A stretch of DNA of 64,000 bases. Source: Apostichopus japonicus. Lineage: Eukaryota > Echinodermata > Holothuroidea > Aspidochirotida > Stichopodidae. Below, in pieces: positions 48,601 through 60,888 of the stretch (the first letter of the stretch is position 1; every line of letters begins with the position of its first letter). Made by a program: the position numbers and the translations under genes. The DNA lies in the NCBI RefSeq assembly GCF_037975245.1, contig NC_092576.1, forward strand, positions 26,115,611-26,179,610, given 5' to 3'. The notes below the pieces were generated by a model. It worked only from the letters and a program-made list of their open reading frames with translations. It was not told where the DNA came from and made no database searches.

Positions 48601-49435
48601 ACAACATTGATGATTTTGTATTTTGCACTACAAATTAGCTGTACATTGATTGCATGTCTACCTTTACGGCTAACAAATACATACCCATCCGGCCCATGGT
48701 TACAACCGTGAATTCCAATCAATGTCCCATCTACTGCACCCACAACCTGCGGAAATCCTGCTACCAAAAAAAAAGTCCCTCTGAGCATTGGTCACAGAGG
48801 CTGGAGTGATTGGGAAATTAATTTCCTCATTCCGGATTTGAACCAATGCTTTTGTAACCCTCCTCAATGCCCGTGAGGCAGATGACTTGCTGCATCCGTG
48901 TAAAGAGGCACACTCTGCTAAGGCACTTTTCGATCCTGATGCATAAAATCTTAGATCTAACTGGGCCCTTAATCTATTGATTATAGTCATACAGCCTAGC
49001 CTAGTAAACCTACATCTTTGGTACATGTCAACATCATTATAAAGTTTAAAAGGCTGCCTTCTGTCTCTAAAAATTCTCTCTCTTTGTAGAATCCGACGAT
49101 AATTGCGTTGTTGACCAGCTTGCCGATACAGAAATAACGCCATTTGTGCACAAGTACATGAAATTCACATTTTATTACTTCTACATGTACTGTGTACAGT
49201 AAAAAACATCACAAATTTAAAACAAGTGTTTACCATAGCAACGTATCATACTTAAGATTGATCTGGATCACTACTTAAAGTTACGCATGATCGGATCGAA
49301 CTTAAGCTTGATATCAAGCGTAAGTTTCTTTGTGGAACGGAGATAAGTTTGATATCAAACTTACGCTCGATCGGCTGACTTACGCACGATCGATCAAACT
49401 TAAGATGAAGCGTAACTCTTTGTGGAACGGGGCCC
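48601..49435 (-). mobile_element. Harbinger transposon, 5' part
   Basis: On the minus strand the element starts with the terminal repeat GGGCCCCGTTCCACAAAGAG (right end 49435). About 290 bp later comes a HARBI1-type transposase: MALFLYRQAGQQRNYRRI, YNDVDMYQRCRFTRLGC, a helix-turn-helix GCSKSSASRALRRVTKAL, then GFPQVVGAVDGTLIGI with the first catalytic Asp and GRHAINVQLICS. The frame changes by one base at an A9 run near 48768. The rest, with the other two catalytic residues and the second terminal repeat, is missing at the LTR junction at 48600. The inner flank repeats CTTTGTGGAACGG, so the terminal region is partly doubled. Confidence 0.8.
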
Positions 49436-49439
49436 AGGT

Positions 49440-52400
49440 GGAAGATGTACCAGGCGTGCCCGAAAACCTTTAACGAGGTGGTTAGCATCGCTGTTGAGCT
49501 CGAGGCTTTTGCGTTGTCTGAACAGAAGAGAGGGAACATGAAGAGAGTGAGGGCGGTAGGCGAAAGAACGGGAAGTGTGAAAGAGGACGAGGGTCTCAGA
49601 GGGATGAGTGAAGTCCTAAGCAATGCTGTGTCGAAGAGTTTCTGAGTTGACGGAAAACCTCACGAAATTACTGCGGAAAGACACAAGGAATAACTTATAT
49701 GAGGGAAAAAGGAAGAATAAGACCATAACGTGTTGGAACTGTGGGGAAGTGGGCCACGTTAGCAGAGATTGCACGAACTCTAGAAAGGAAGAAGCATCGA
49801 AGAGAAGTGAATTTCACAAGGAAAACTGCTAGGAGTTGACCTTGCGGGGCGAAGGTCAACTTGTTTTCAAAATGAGCCCATAAAGTTAGCACTTTCACGG
49901 AAGCAATTGTGGTCAGTTGGATCCAACAGTTTGTATGTAACTGGGAAGCTGGAAGGTGTAAGGGTGAATTTCCTGGTAGACACTGGTGCTGAAGTTACTG
50001 TAATAAAGACGGGAGTGTTTAGGAGGCTGAGCACGGGAAAGCTTTGTGACTGGATGAAGTTCCTTTAGATTTGGCTGCTGCTGACGGTAGGCCGCTGACA
50101 TTTCTTGGAAGAGGAAATCTCCTTCTGAAAGTGGGTGAACTTGAAGTGGAGCACGAAGTTTTGGTGGTGGATATCGATGTTGATGCGCATCTGGGCTATG
50201 ACTTTTTGAAGTTGTATAACTGCACAATTGACGCTGGAGCAGGAAAGTTAACAATAGGGAAGAGGCAACTGGAGCAACTGGGTACAGATGTGGATAAATC
50301 TGTTGGAACTCGGGTTGTTGTTGCTAACACTGTAGTTGTTCCTGTTAGCAGCGAGAAAATTGTCATGGCGAGAACGTCTGCGCAGATGGAGATGTCGGCA
50401 TGTGCAATTGTGGAGTGCAGCGAAAGCTTCTTGAGACGTCGACAGTTGATGGTGGCTAGGGCAATCGTGGACCCGTCTAAGGGAGTGATTCCTTTAAGGC
50501 TGATGAATGTGACAGACCAACCAGTTACCCTTTGTGAAGGAACTTCTGTCGGGCAATGCCAGCCCATCGAACTAGTCGACAGTATCGCTTCTAAGCGGGC
50601 GAAATGCCGGACGGTGACTAAAGGGGAGAGGTCAGGAGCTAGAGGGATAACTGCCTTGGGGGAACACCTCGAAATTCTAGCCGAAAAGAGTTAAACGACC
50701 TTTCGAAGGAAGAGGCGGATAGGGTAAGGCAGCTTCTTGCGGATAACGCAAATGTTTTCGTTCGATCAAAGGAAGACCTTGGGGGTACAGACTTGGTTAA
50801 ACACGAGATCGATACTGGTACTGCGAAATCCATCCGCCAGGCGCCTAGACGGCTAACTATTCATAAGAAGGCGAAAGCCGACAAAGAACTCGACAAAATG
50901 CTAAGACAAGGAGTTATCGAACCCTCAAGTAGTGCCTGGTCCTCCCCGGTGGTGCTTGTTAAGAAGAAAGACGGTTCGCTTCGATATTGTATAGATTACA
51001 GGAAACTGAATAATGTGACGGAGACGGACTCTTACCCCCTCCCCGGATCCATGATTAAGGACGGCGTTTGTAACTAACAGGGGTTTGTTTCAATTCAAGG
51101 TTCTTCCTTTCGGTCTGTGCAATGCCCCCGCAACTTTCGAACGGTTAATGGAGAGGGTTCTAAGAGGACTTCAGTGGCAGACCTGTCTACTCTTTCTTGA
51201 CGATGTAATTGTCTACGGAACGTCGTTTGATCAGGCTTTGACCAGACTTACTGAAGTTTTCCAACGGCTTCGGGAAGCTAAGTTGAAGCTGAACCCATCG
51301 AAATGTTGCTTGTTTCAGCGAGAAGTCAGTTACCTAGGGCACATTGTTTCCATCGAAAGCAGAAAGGAATTACTGCGTCACAAGAAAGGAACTTTTGGCG
51401 ATAGTGGCGTCGGTAAAACATTTTCACCATTATCTATATGGTGCGAAGTTTCTTATCCGTACTGATCATGGGGCTCTTCGTTGGCTGACAAACTTTAAAA
51501 ACCCAGAAGGTCAACTTGCAAGATGGCTGGAAACCCTTTCCATATACCATTATGAAATTCAGCACCGCCCGGGTAGACTACATGGTAACGCCGACGCCAT
51601 GTCCAGGAGGCCTTGTACTGATTGTCTCCGAGGCAAAAGAAGAAGTAGCAAAAACAGAGACGGGAAATACCTTTGCAATCACCAATGCGCCCGCAACACT
51701 CTCAGATGCTACTGTTTCACAATCGGAGGTGGTCAATCAGAACGAAGTGTCACCGTGGTACCACAAACACACTCAAGCTGAATTAAGAGAGATGCAATTG
51801 AACGACAATGACATCGGACCGATCCTACTATGGAAAGACGTACAGGAGTCGAGGCCTGACTGGGCGCAGGTATCACCTGGCAGTCCTGCACTTAAAAACT
51901 ATTGGGGCCAATGGACAGGCTGAAACGTAAAGAGGGCGTGCTTTATCGGGAGCTTGAATCCGACTCTGGTAACTCTGTAATGCTACAGCTGATTGTACCG
52001 AAGAAATTGCAGCAGGAAATATTGACGCAGGCGCACAACCACAGGCTGTCGGGTCACCTGATGGCGAAGAAAACGCTGGGCCGAATAAGAGATAAGTTCT
52101 ACTGGAGTGGTTACCGGCGAAGTGTAGAGAACTGGTGTAGGGGTTGTGATCAGTGTGCATCGAGGAAGGGACCGAGCAAGAAATTTAACGCAGAACTTAA
52201 ACAGTACGGATCAGGTCACAGAATGCAACGATGTGCTATGGACATCATGGGACCGCTGCCGAAGTCGACTCGTGGAAACCGCTACGTTCTCGTGATTGCC
52301 GACTATTTACTAAATGGACAGAGGCGTATCCGGTGGCTGATATGGAGGCCGAAACGGTTGCCCGACTGTTAGTAGAACAGTCTATCTGTAGGTACGGAGT

Positions 52401-53170
52401 GCCTGATGAATTACACACCAACCAGGGCAGGCAATTCGAGTCGGAGCTATTTCAACACATGTGTCGGTTGCTCGACATCAACAAAACAAGAACGACACCA
52501 TTCCATCCTCAATCTGATGGGATGGTTGAAAGATTTAATCGAACGTTAGCAGAGATGTTATTGGCTGTTGTCGCCAAAGAACAACTTGATTGGGATTCAT
52601 GGATTCCCTACGTGCTAATGGCCTATCGTTCGGCAGAACATGAAAGCACTGGGTTCTCCCCTGCTGAACTGATGCTTGGGCGAAAACTGGGACTCCCACT
52701 CAGCACCACAGTCCCCCCCCCCCACCACCGGACGACGTCGGAACCACTTCTACAGCCATTCCAAAAATTGTAAAAGAACTAGGGGGAACCCTGTACGAAG
52801 TGCATGAACTTGCGAGAAAACGGTTGAATCTCTCTAGTGAGAAGCAGAAAAAGTTCCATGACAAGGCCGTACATACCCATACCTATAAAGCAGGAGACAT
52901 AATTTGGCTCTTGAACACCAAGAGAAAGAAAGGTGTGTCTCCCAAGTTACAGAAACGATAGGACGGTCCGGGACGGGTTATCAAGAAACTAACGGATGTT
53001 GTATATCGAGTGCAGATGGGACCTAAGAAGAAACCAACCGTTGTACACCATAACCGCCTAAAACCGTATGTAGGAGACGATCCACCTTTGTGGTTACTCA
53101 AACCACTGAAAACTCAGTCTTTAACGCCCCTGGTTGTACCCACTATAGAGGAACTGCGAAAGCACTAAAA
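49440..53170 (+). mobile_element. Second Ty3/gypsy element (fossil)
   Basis: A different gypsy lineage from the one at 39 kb. Recognisable parts: gag end with one CCHC knuckle (about 49.7 kb), protease (VDTGAE, about 50.0 kb), reverse transcriptase (about 50.8-51.4 kb), RNase H (about 51.4-51.6 kb), integrase with zinc and DDE core (about 51.9-52.7 kb), and an integrase tail (about 52.9-53.1 kb). It is broken, with roughly eight breaks, and most of gag is absent. No LTR was recognised on either side. It begins where the Harbinger terminal repeat ends. Old. Confidence 0.85.
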
Positions 53171-53402
53171 CAGAGAAGAAGCTATCACCTCTACCACCTC
53201 TTGTCCAAAAGTTATCCCCTGGGAAAACAAACGAAAGAGAGAAGTCCTAACCACCGGACGATATCCCGCTGGGGAAGATACCCACGTAGCGCCCAACCAT
53301 CGAAGGCCGTTGTTTATAAACTTCACTCATACCAACACCTCCGGAGCTATCAACACTGCAAGACCATTTGCTGACACTGTGTTTAATTGTTTTTTTTTTA
53401 CG

Positions 53403-54005
53403 ATGTCCTCCCTGTACGACGGTGAGTACAAGTGTAAGGTGTGTAAGAGGCACTACCCCTCTCTTACCGAACTGAAGAGACACTATAGTGAGAAGCACGG
53501 GAATGTGAAGAAAATGTTTAAGTGTGACGTATGCGACTACTCGTCGGAGAGGAAAGCGGACGTAACTCGCCATGCGAGTAACCGCCAATCAACTACAAAT
53601 GCATTGGCAGGGCCGTCCACTGGTGCCGGTGAAGCGACCTCTACCGTTCCCCACCTGAAATCCCCACTAAGGCCCCAGCGGAAAACTGACGCACCAGGGT
53701 GGCCGATGTTGTCCGAACTACTTGGGACACCGCATTCAGAACATGGATTGCCACGAACGGACGACCGACAACAGAGGGATGTTCCCCCCACCCCACAGGT
53801 GTCACCTGCGAAGCGGCCTTCGACAGACGATGGTGAGGAAAACGCACTGCGTGTTATTAAACGAGTTAAAGAAGCAGCCGACCTGAACATCGCCGAAGAA
53901 AACCTCAGCCTGCGAAATAATAACTTCAGCGAGCGAATCTCCACTGTAGTCTTGCCGACGGTCGTAACGGTCGTAACGGTCGACAAATTTGAACACAAAG
54001 CTTAA
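53403..54005 (+). CDS. C2H2 zinc-finger ORF downstream of gypsy pol
   Basis: About 200 codons from the ATG at 53403 (MSSLYDGEYKCKVC). Finger 1 is CKVCKRHYPSLTELKRHYSEKH. Finger 2, CDVCDYSSERKADVTRH, is followed by N, not the second His. A Pro/Ser-rich linker follows, then PAKRPSTDDGEEN and a basic-acidic helix ALRVIKRVKEAADLNIAEE. The frame is whole. It starts about 250 bp after the last integrase-like sequence, so it could be an accessory ORF of that element, an unrelated single-exon gene or a captured exon. I see no splice site that decides. DNA or RNA binding is inferred from the fingers. Confidence 0.5.
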   Translation: MSSLYDGEYKCKVCKRHYPSLTELKRHYSEKHGNVKKMFKCDVCDYSSERKADVTRHASNRQSTTNALAGPSTGAGEATSTVPHLKSPLRPQRKTDAPGWPMLSELLGTPHSEHGLPRTDDRQQRDVPPTPQVSPAKRPSTDDGEENALRVIKRVKEAADLNIAEENLSLRNNNFSERISTVVLPTVVTVVTVDKFEHKA

Positions 54006-54479
54006 AATGTAACTCACACATCAACTTTGAGAGGTGAAGCGGATAAAGCAACAAGACTACGCAAAATTTTTCCCTGCCTGAAAATCGCGGTGTTATCTTA
54101 CATTACTTTGAAAAAATTAGCTACACTCATACCACACAAACCACTTCTGCTCGTTTCTGTTTTATTTAGTAACCACCCAGTTTGATTGTCTGTGGACCGC
54201 GGTGATTTATATTTTACGTGTTTTACTGCGGACGGTCTGCTGCGGCATTTACTTGTCACAGAGTTGAAAGTTTCCTAGTTGTTCATGGACACTCAAAGAT
54301 TTATTGTTTTTATTCTTTTACATGGACGATTTTATTACTTGTTTATGAATATTTTCCATTCATGAGTTCTGTTTGGACCGTATGCAGGTCAGTACTGTAT
54401 TCATATTGCTAATTAGCTGTTGTAGATTGCAACTTACATTTTGATTTGATTTTTGTTTTATTTTTCCTTAAAATGCGAG

Positions 54480-55648
54480 GAGGCTCCAGGTATCGATAGA
54501 CTGATATCAACATTGTTAATAGAAATTGCGGAGGAAATTAGCTCTCCACTAAGTTTCATCTTCAACAAAAGCTTTAAGGACCATCAAGTTCCGGACGATT
54601 GGAAAAAAAGCTAATGTTTCGCCATTATTCAAAAAAGGATTGCGAAGTGATTCTGCTAATTATCGCCCAGTTAGTCTCACCAGCCAGGTCAGCAAAGTAT
54701 TCGAGTCAATACTGAAGGATGCCATCGTGGATCATTTAGCTAAATTTAACCTGATTGGGTCTACTCAAAATGGATTTAGAAGTGGCCGATCCTGTTTTAC
54801 GAACTTACTGTTGTTCCTGGAAAGTGTTACAAGCCTTATGGATGAGGACTTACCAGTTGATATAATTTATTTAGACTTTAGTAAAGCATGCTTGTCTAAT
54901 TAAAAAGTTAAGAAGTCATGGTATTTCGGGTCACGTTTCCGAGTGGATAGAGGCATGGTTGACAGGTCGCCAGCAAAGAGTTCTCGTCAACGGAGCTGAG
55001 TCGGAGTGGAAGCCGGTAATTAGCGGAGTCCCACAGGGTCTGTTTTAGGCCCCATATTATTCTTGATTTATATTAACGACATTGACGATAATATTGATAG
55101 TAATATCCTTAAATTTGCCGATGACACTAAGATTTGGAGAATGATGGCATCACCTGTGGACGCTATGATCATGCAAGAGGACTTGTATAGACTGAAAGGC
55201 TGGTCGACTGAGTGGCACATGTTGTTTAACCCTGGAAAGTGTAAGTGTCTCCATGCTCGCCGTAAGAATATGCACTACGATTATTATATGGGTGACACAT
55301 GTATTACTTCAATAAATGAAGAAAAAGATTTAGGAGTGCTTATCACTGCCAGTATGAGTCAAAGTCAGCAATATGCGAAGGCCGTCAAGACAGCAAATCA
55401 AGTACTTGGAATGATCAAGCGATCTATTTGTTATAAAGAACAGGACATTCTTATCAGGTTGTACAAGTCTCTCGTCCGTCCACATCTAGAGTACGCTATT
55501 CAAGCTTGGTGTCCATATTTACTAAAAGAGATTGTTCTGCTTGAGAATGTTCACAGGAGATTCACAAAGATGATTCCAGGATTACATCATCTCCGATACG
55601 AGCAACGACTTAAGAAGTCTCAAGAATCTCACTTCACTTGAGACAAGA
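54480..55648 (+). mobile_element. CR1-like LINE fragment (reverse transcriptase)
   Basis: Starts inside the RT (APGIDR-like, near 54482) and contains NYRPVSLTSQVSKVFE, NGFRSGRSCFTNLL, IIYLDFSKA, ISGVPQG, ILFLIYINDID, LKFADDTKIW, WHMLFNPGKCKCL, EEKDLGVLI and LVRPHLEYAIQAWCP. The order is that of CR1/Jockey-type elements. There are at least three frame changes (near 54610, 54895 and 55040) and both ends are missing. Its 3' side is cut by the L1-Tx1 copy at 55652, just after the RLK..LTSLETR block. Confidence 0.85.
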
Positions 55649-55651
55649 CGT

Positions 55652-57960
55652 GTGCTTTTTACGTGACCCGTCATACGGGATACAAAAACGTCACGGCCAA
55701 ACGGCACTACCAAACCATCCCATTCTTACAAACGAAACTCAGGTCAAGCGAGCCAAAAAAGTACACACGCCCACCGACCTGCAGAGGCAAAACGCCCAAC
55801 CACCCACTGAAACATTAAAAAAACCACAAAAGGACGACCAGCACGCAGCGAAACAAAACACCCGTCCCCAGCACACCACCGTCCAAAAAAGGCAGCCCCA
55901 GATAAACGGCGAAAATCGCCTTCAACCTGAAGGCGAATGTCAGACTTCAACGCCTCCAGGACTGCCTGCCAACTGGCAAATTTCCCCCTAAAAACACATC
56001 TATTCCTCCAAATAATTTTTTTTTTACAACAGAACAAACATAAATAATACGCTGCAACACAGCAACAGAACAAACTGGAGGATCTAATCCATATAAAACA
56101 AAGCCCTGTCCTACCGACCAGGAACAGTCTCCCGTTAAACGGTCGGTCCAGGACTGAAACCACTCCCACAAGTTCAAAACAAAGGGGCAATGCCAAAAAA
56201 CATGGGCAGTACTCTCTAAGCTGTCACAGCCGGTCCTCGGGCACAGTTCACAGTCACCCAATCGCCAGTGATACCTTTTCAGATTGGTCACCAAGGCACC
56301 GTATGCAATTCTCCATGCAAGATCACGGAGCCTGCCACCATTCAGCCTTGAATGCACCGAACGCCATACTTCGACAGGATGACGTCCCTGTACAAAAATT
56401 GCATTCAAGGCCCTATCCCGCAAGGAACTGAGAACGAGGGCCGGCCGTGACAGGTCAACAGGGGGCAACTCAATAAGAGCGGAGCAAATGACACGCACCA
56501 CTCTGCTTGGTTTGCTACTATGCGGTTCTCTGTTGCTAAACAGCGCCGGAACCCATCGACGCAAGTGCAACCCGCCCCAAAAACGTACAAAATATGAACA
56601 AGGCAGCCCTGGGTGAGTTACCGCTACAAACAATTGCTTAAATAACAAACAAGTTAACTTACTTCCCAGATGAACCACCCCTAGTCCCCCCTTCTCCAGT
56701 TTTTGGTACAACACCGCCCTCTTGACAAGCTCTGTACTACAAGTCCATATGAATGAAAAAATCGCCCTCTCCAACCGCACCATGACGCGACGCGGAATTG
56801 GGTACACCGCGCCCGGGTACCACAAGATGTGTGTAACGAAACGATTAATAACGGTGACTTTCCCCAAGACCGAAAGCCAGCGGGTGCCAAAGGTTTCGAG
56901 TCTGCGCTCATATACCTCAGCCCTCTCGTGCCAGGTGACATCACAAGGTGCATCGTAGCCGAACCATATACCATTAATTTTGATATTGTGATCCGACCAC
57001 GACACACCGAATGGTAAGTCTCTGTATCTCCAGCTACCAAGACGCAGGCCCTTTGTCTTTTCTGGATTCAACTTCAACGGTAGCTCTCTCAAAAATACAT
57101 AAATCCTGCGAGAGTGCGCGAAAGGAGCCCAGACTCGAAACTACACATGTCACGTCATCTGCATATTGAGCGCATTTCACTTTGGCACCCCCTGGCACAA
57201 CGAATGGAACAAGTTTGGAGTCCCTTTCCAAAAGACGAGAGAGGGACTAGCTAAACAAAACATAAAGTAATGGAGACAGAGGACACCCCTGGCGCACCCC
57301 CCCCCCCTCTCTACGTTAAAAACCTCCGAACAACACCCATTTACGATAACAGAACTGAAACTTTCTTGATATAAAACAGAAATCCATTTACGAAAATTTG
57401 GGTGCAACTGAAACTTCTCCAATACATTCATTAAAAAACCGCGATCTACCATGTCAAAGGTCTTCTGCTGGTCCAAAGACACCAATGCACATGGCAGATC
57501 ACGCTCAATAACAGAATAACGCCCAGAAGGTTCGGGAGAACTCCCTCGTAAGCCCGTCCGAACCCGGGGACTTGCCATTCTTCATCTTCGAAAGCGCCTT
57601 CCAAAGCTCAACAGTGGTTATTCCGCCCTCAAAAATATCATTGACATCGTGGGGAACAGTTTTTGAGATTCCCCTCAATAAATCAGCCTGTGCCGACAAG
57701 TCGACATTGCCACGCGCAAACAAACTCGAATAACTCTTTATATACGCGGACAATGCCGTGAGGGTCACTAACCACGGTCCCATCAGTAGCGCGCACAGAC
57801 GGGACGCGTCTGTCACCCGCCGATGAGCTAACGGACTGGTAAAACCTCAGTGAAGGGCGCTCCTCGACCTCCACCGCTTCGACAGGGGCCCTGACGCGGG
57901 CACCGTGGTACTTTTCATCGAGATAAGTCTGCAAAGCGATGACAGCCGAAGGGTCGCCAA
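55652..57960 (-). mobile_element. Truncated L1-Tx1 LINE, second partial copy
   Basis: Same family as 30120-35157. It covers the 3' UTR, RVT zinc finger, reverse transcriptase and a piece before it, and ends with TAAAAAGCAC at 55652. It is damaged: the RT part is in several frames, and a stretch of about 280 bp present in the full copy (its 32.0-32.3 kb) is absent at about 57513. The 5' side stops abruptly at the GC-rich block near 57960. It shares the CCCGT/ACGGG end hairpin with the copy at 44993, so these two belong to one subfamily. Confidence 0.85.
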
Positions 57961-58400
57961 CCCAGCCAGCAAGCCGACGTCGGGCCGCCGGCGGCATACC
58001 AGCGGCATATCGGCAGCGGCAAACCGCTTAATACCCGCCGGTGGGCCGACGTCGGCTAACATGCGGCTTGCCGACGTCGGCCTGCCGCTGGCGGGCCGAC
58101 GGCGGTGAGCAGGCGGCAAGCCGCCCTCGGTAAAGGAGCGGTTTACCGCCGGCGGGCCGACGGCGGTGAGCAGGCGGCAAGCCGCCCTCGGTAAAGGAGC
58201 GGTTTACCCCCGGCGGGCCGACGGCGGTGAGCAGGCGGCAAGCCGCCCGCGGTAAAGGAGCGGTTTACCGCCGGCGGGCCGACGGCGGTGAGCAGGCGGC
58301 AAGCCGCCCGCGGTAAAGGAGCGGTTTACCGCCGGCGGATGAAAGCCGAGATGCCACCGGCGGCAAGTAAGCGGCATACCGCCGGGGAGCCGGAGGCGTC
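57961..58400. repeat. GC-rich block with a 61-bp tandem array
   Basis: Four near-identical 61-bp units start at 58090, 58151, 58212 and 58273. Each contains GGCGGGCCGACGGCGG, AGGCGGCAAGCCGCC and GGAGCGGTTTACC, and so is full of inverted repeats. The preceding 130 bp carries related GCCGACGTCGGC palindromes. The base composition is far above the surroundings. No coding frame is evident. The left edge coincides with the end of the truncated LINE. Confidence 0.8.
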
Positions 58401-58805
58401 ATTCCGATATCGCTTACTTTACGTATTTAAGCCGTTTTGAGTGACCTGTTCATATCGTAAGCTGGAAATTTATCGGTAATAGATAAGCAAATTAAATTTG
58501 CCGTCAGATTATCGTTCTATATAATCCTAATAACAGATCCGCTTGGACTTATGAATTACGTGTAAAGCTGCATCGGCGCCGCGTGTATATGGCAAAGCCA
58601 TATAGGACACCGCATATATTCTCGTATTAATATCCTCGTATTAATTCGAATTCATACGTGTATTAAATCATATATTGCATGTCTTATATCTGTCACCCGC
58701 ATTAGCCTCGCCAGTTCAATAAATGAGAGATGACAAAGTTAGTCTCTATATTGACGTACGCCCTGGCCAACGTACTAAATCTAGACCACATCATGACTTA
58801 ATATG

Positions 58806-58872
<67 letters not shown>

Positions 58873-59479
58873 TTAAACCGTGTGCATGGACTTACCCAGG
58901 GGAGCAATCACTCCCCAACCCTCCACTCTGGAGTACCCCGAAAATTCAAATCAAATAGTAAAAAGTAGGAAATATCATGAAAGCCTTCTATTCCGGATGA
59001 AGGACGCTAAGCGACCCTTCTCAATCTTACCCCTGGAAGTTAATTCGTCAACTACACACGGAGGCTTAATAGGAACAAAGGAAGGAAAAAAGTTGTCCTC
59101 AAATCTCAAAATGTTGAGATTAAAAATAAAACAAATCTCTTTTCATCCTATCAAGTATATTAAAATATTAAAAATATTAAAATATTGACTTTAAAGTCAA
59201 AATGTTGACCTTTTATTATACGAATTTGACTCTAACAATCAAAATTTGGAGATAAAAGGTCAAGATTCTGACATTTTGTATACCTTTTGGGTTAAAAATT
59301 TTCAGGAATTAATCCTCATATATGTATTCGAATTAATTCGTGTTTATAATCGAATTAATACGCGGATATATTTGGACCTTATGATTGGTTAAAAATATAT
59401 ACACGTATTTGTTCGAATTTAATTATACGCGTATATATTCAAATTAATACGCGGATATATTATGCAGTGTTTGTCTTAC
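58401..59479. other. No gene recognised; AT-rich with TA microsatellite
   Basis: An uninterrupted (TA)n runs at about 58807-58869. Variants of CGAATTAATACGCGGATATAT recur near 59342 and 59440. TTAAAATATTAAAAATATT at about 59158-59186 is followed by GACTTTAAAGTC. I see no gene. Confidence 0.5.
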
Positions 59480-59744
59480 ATGGCTTCCCATACGCGTTTG
59501 CCGCCGATCACGTATACTTGAAGCCTACGTGAGACGTTGCTATCCGTCATCGAACCAGAACACAAGGAAAGTGAACCAGACGATATTCGTTTCGACGCAT
59601 GCGCTCATGCCAGAAGTAGTGGCAATGTGGGCGCGGCTATAACATTGTGCATGCGCATAAGGGAGAAAAGAGAAAAAGCGCCAAGTTATGAAGTGCAAGA
59701 AAAGTCGGAAAGTTGATCATTCAAGCTAACAAAACAGAATGAGG
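59480..59744 (+). promoter_or_regulatory. Possible promoter and first exon of gene E
   Basis: A short CpG-rich island in AT-rich DNA. It has two NRF1-like sites (CGCATGCGCT at 59596-59605, TGCATGCGCA at 59648-59657) and no TATA box, then a donor ACAGAATGAG|GTAAGTCG at 59744/59745. This is the look of a TATA-less housekeeping promoter and a mostly non-coding first exon. The ATG in ATGAG would open only a short frame if joined to the acceptor at 63742. Confidence 0.4.
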
Positions 59745-60371
59745 TAAGTCGTGTCAATTGTTGTAATTCCTTAATAAAGAACTTAATGAGTTGATTTGGT
59801 GGGATTTACTGCTTAATTGATAAAGAGTAATAGCTGTTCAAATTTCTTCCAAATGTCAAATAAAAATATAGAAAAAAAAGAACTTTCTACCTGTTAAAAA
59901 AAGTGCATTTATAGTGGCAAAAGCTTAGTCTTATCGGGAACGGCCAGAAAAATTGTGTACATGTTTAGTTCCACTATAGTAGTACTGAGGGCCCCTACTG
60001 CAGGCTTACTAAAATTAGTACTAGGCCTACATTTTTAAAAATGTTTACCAAATTTAGCAAAGAAATATAGGAGATCAATGAAATTCCCAGCAGACAAAAA
60101 AAAAAAAAGTTAATTATAATTCACATGTACACATGGCATCTAGACTTCATCGCTGGTCTTATTTATAGGTCAGGGTCAGACAGTAGGTGTGTATATGCAT
60201 CAACGAAAATTTGTACAGCAAAATTTGGAGCATTTTTAATTATTCTTTTCCTCAAGATTGAAGGTGAAGCACATATTATTTTAGAGAATTGCAATAAAAA
60301 TTAGCCAAGCAGTAGCAATATTAAGTTATATTTTTATAATATTCTCAGAGGCTAGGCATTGGCATACAAAA

Positions 60372-60888
60372 AAATCCTGATGTTTATGTTCCTTTGAATT
60401 TAAATTAAATGTTGCCAATTGCTACAATTGGCATCTTTCAAACTCAATCTTGAAGTATTAAATGAGTCAATGATATTTTTATGAATACTCCAGTTTCCAA
60501 AATATATGGCCTACAAAGAAATCCTGATGTTTATTTTCCTTTGATTTTAAATTGTTGTTAGGCCTAGGTATGAAAATCTAATTTCTTTTAAATGTTAGGC
60601 CTAGAATTGGCATCGTTCATACTCAATCTTGATTTATTAAATGAATCCATGATACTTTTTTATGAAAACTCCAGTTTCCAATATATGTGGCCTGCAATAT
60701 CGCCCACAAAGAAATCCTGATGTTTATGTTCCTTTGATTTTAAGTTGTTGTTAGGCCTATGGAAGTCTAATTTTTTTAATTTCTAAGCCTAGAATTGGCA
60801 TTGTTCATACTCAATCTTGAAGTATTAAATGAGTCCATGATATTTTAATGGACACTCCAGTTTCCAACATAAATGGCCTAGCCTAACA
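60372..60888 (+). repeat. Three diverged tandem units of about 150-190 bp
   Basis: AAATCCTGATGTTTAT starts at about 60372, 60519 and 60712. Each time it is followed by CCTTTGA..TTTAAA, then GAATTGGCAT or similar, ACTCAATCTTGA, TATTAAATGA and ACTCCAGTTTCCAA. It lies in the proposed first intron of gene E. Confidence 0.7.
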
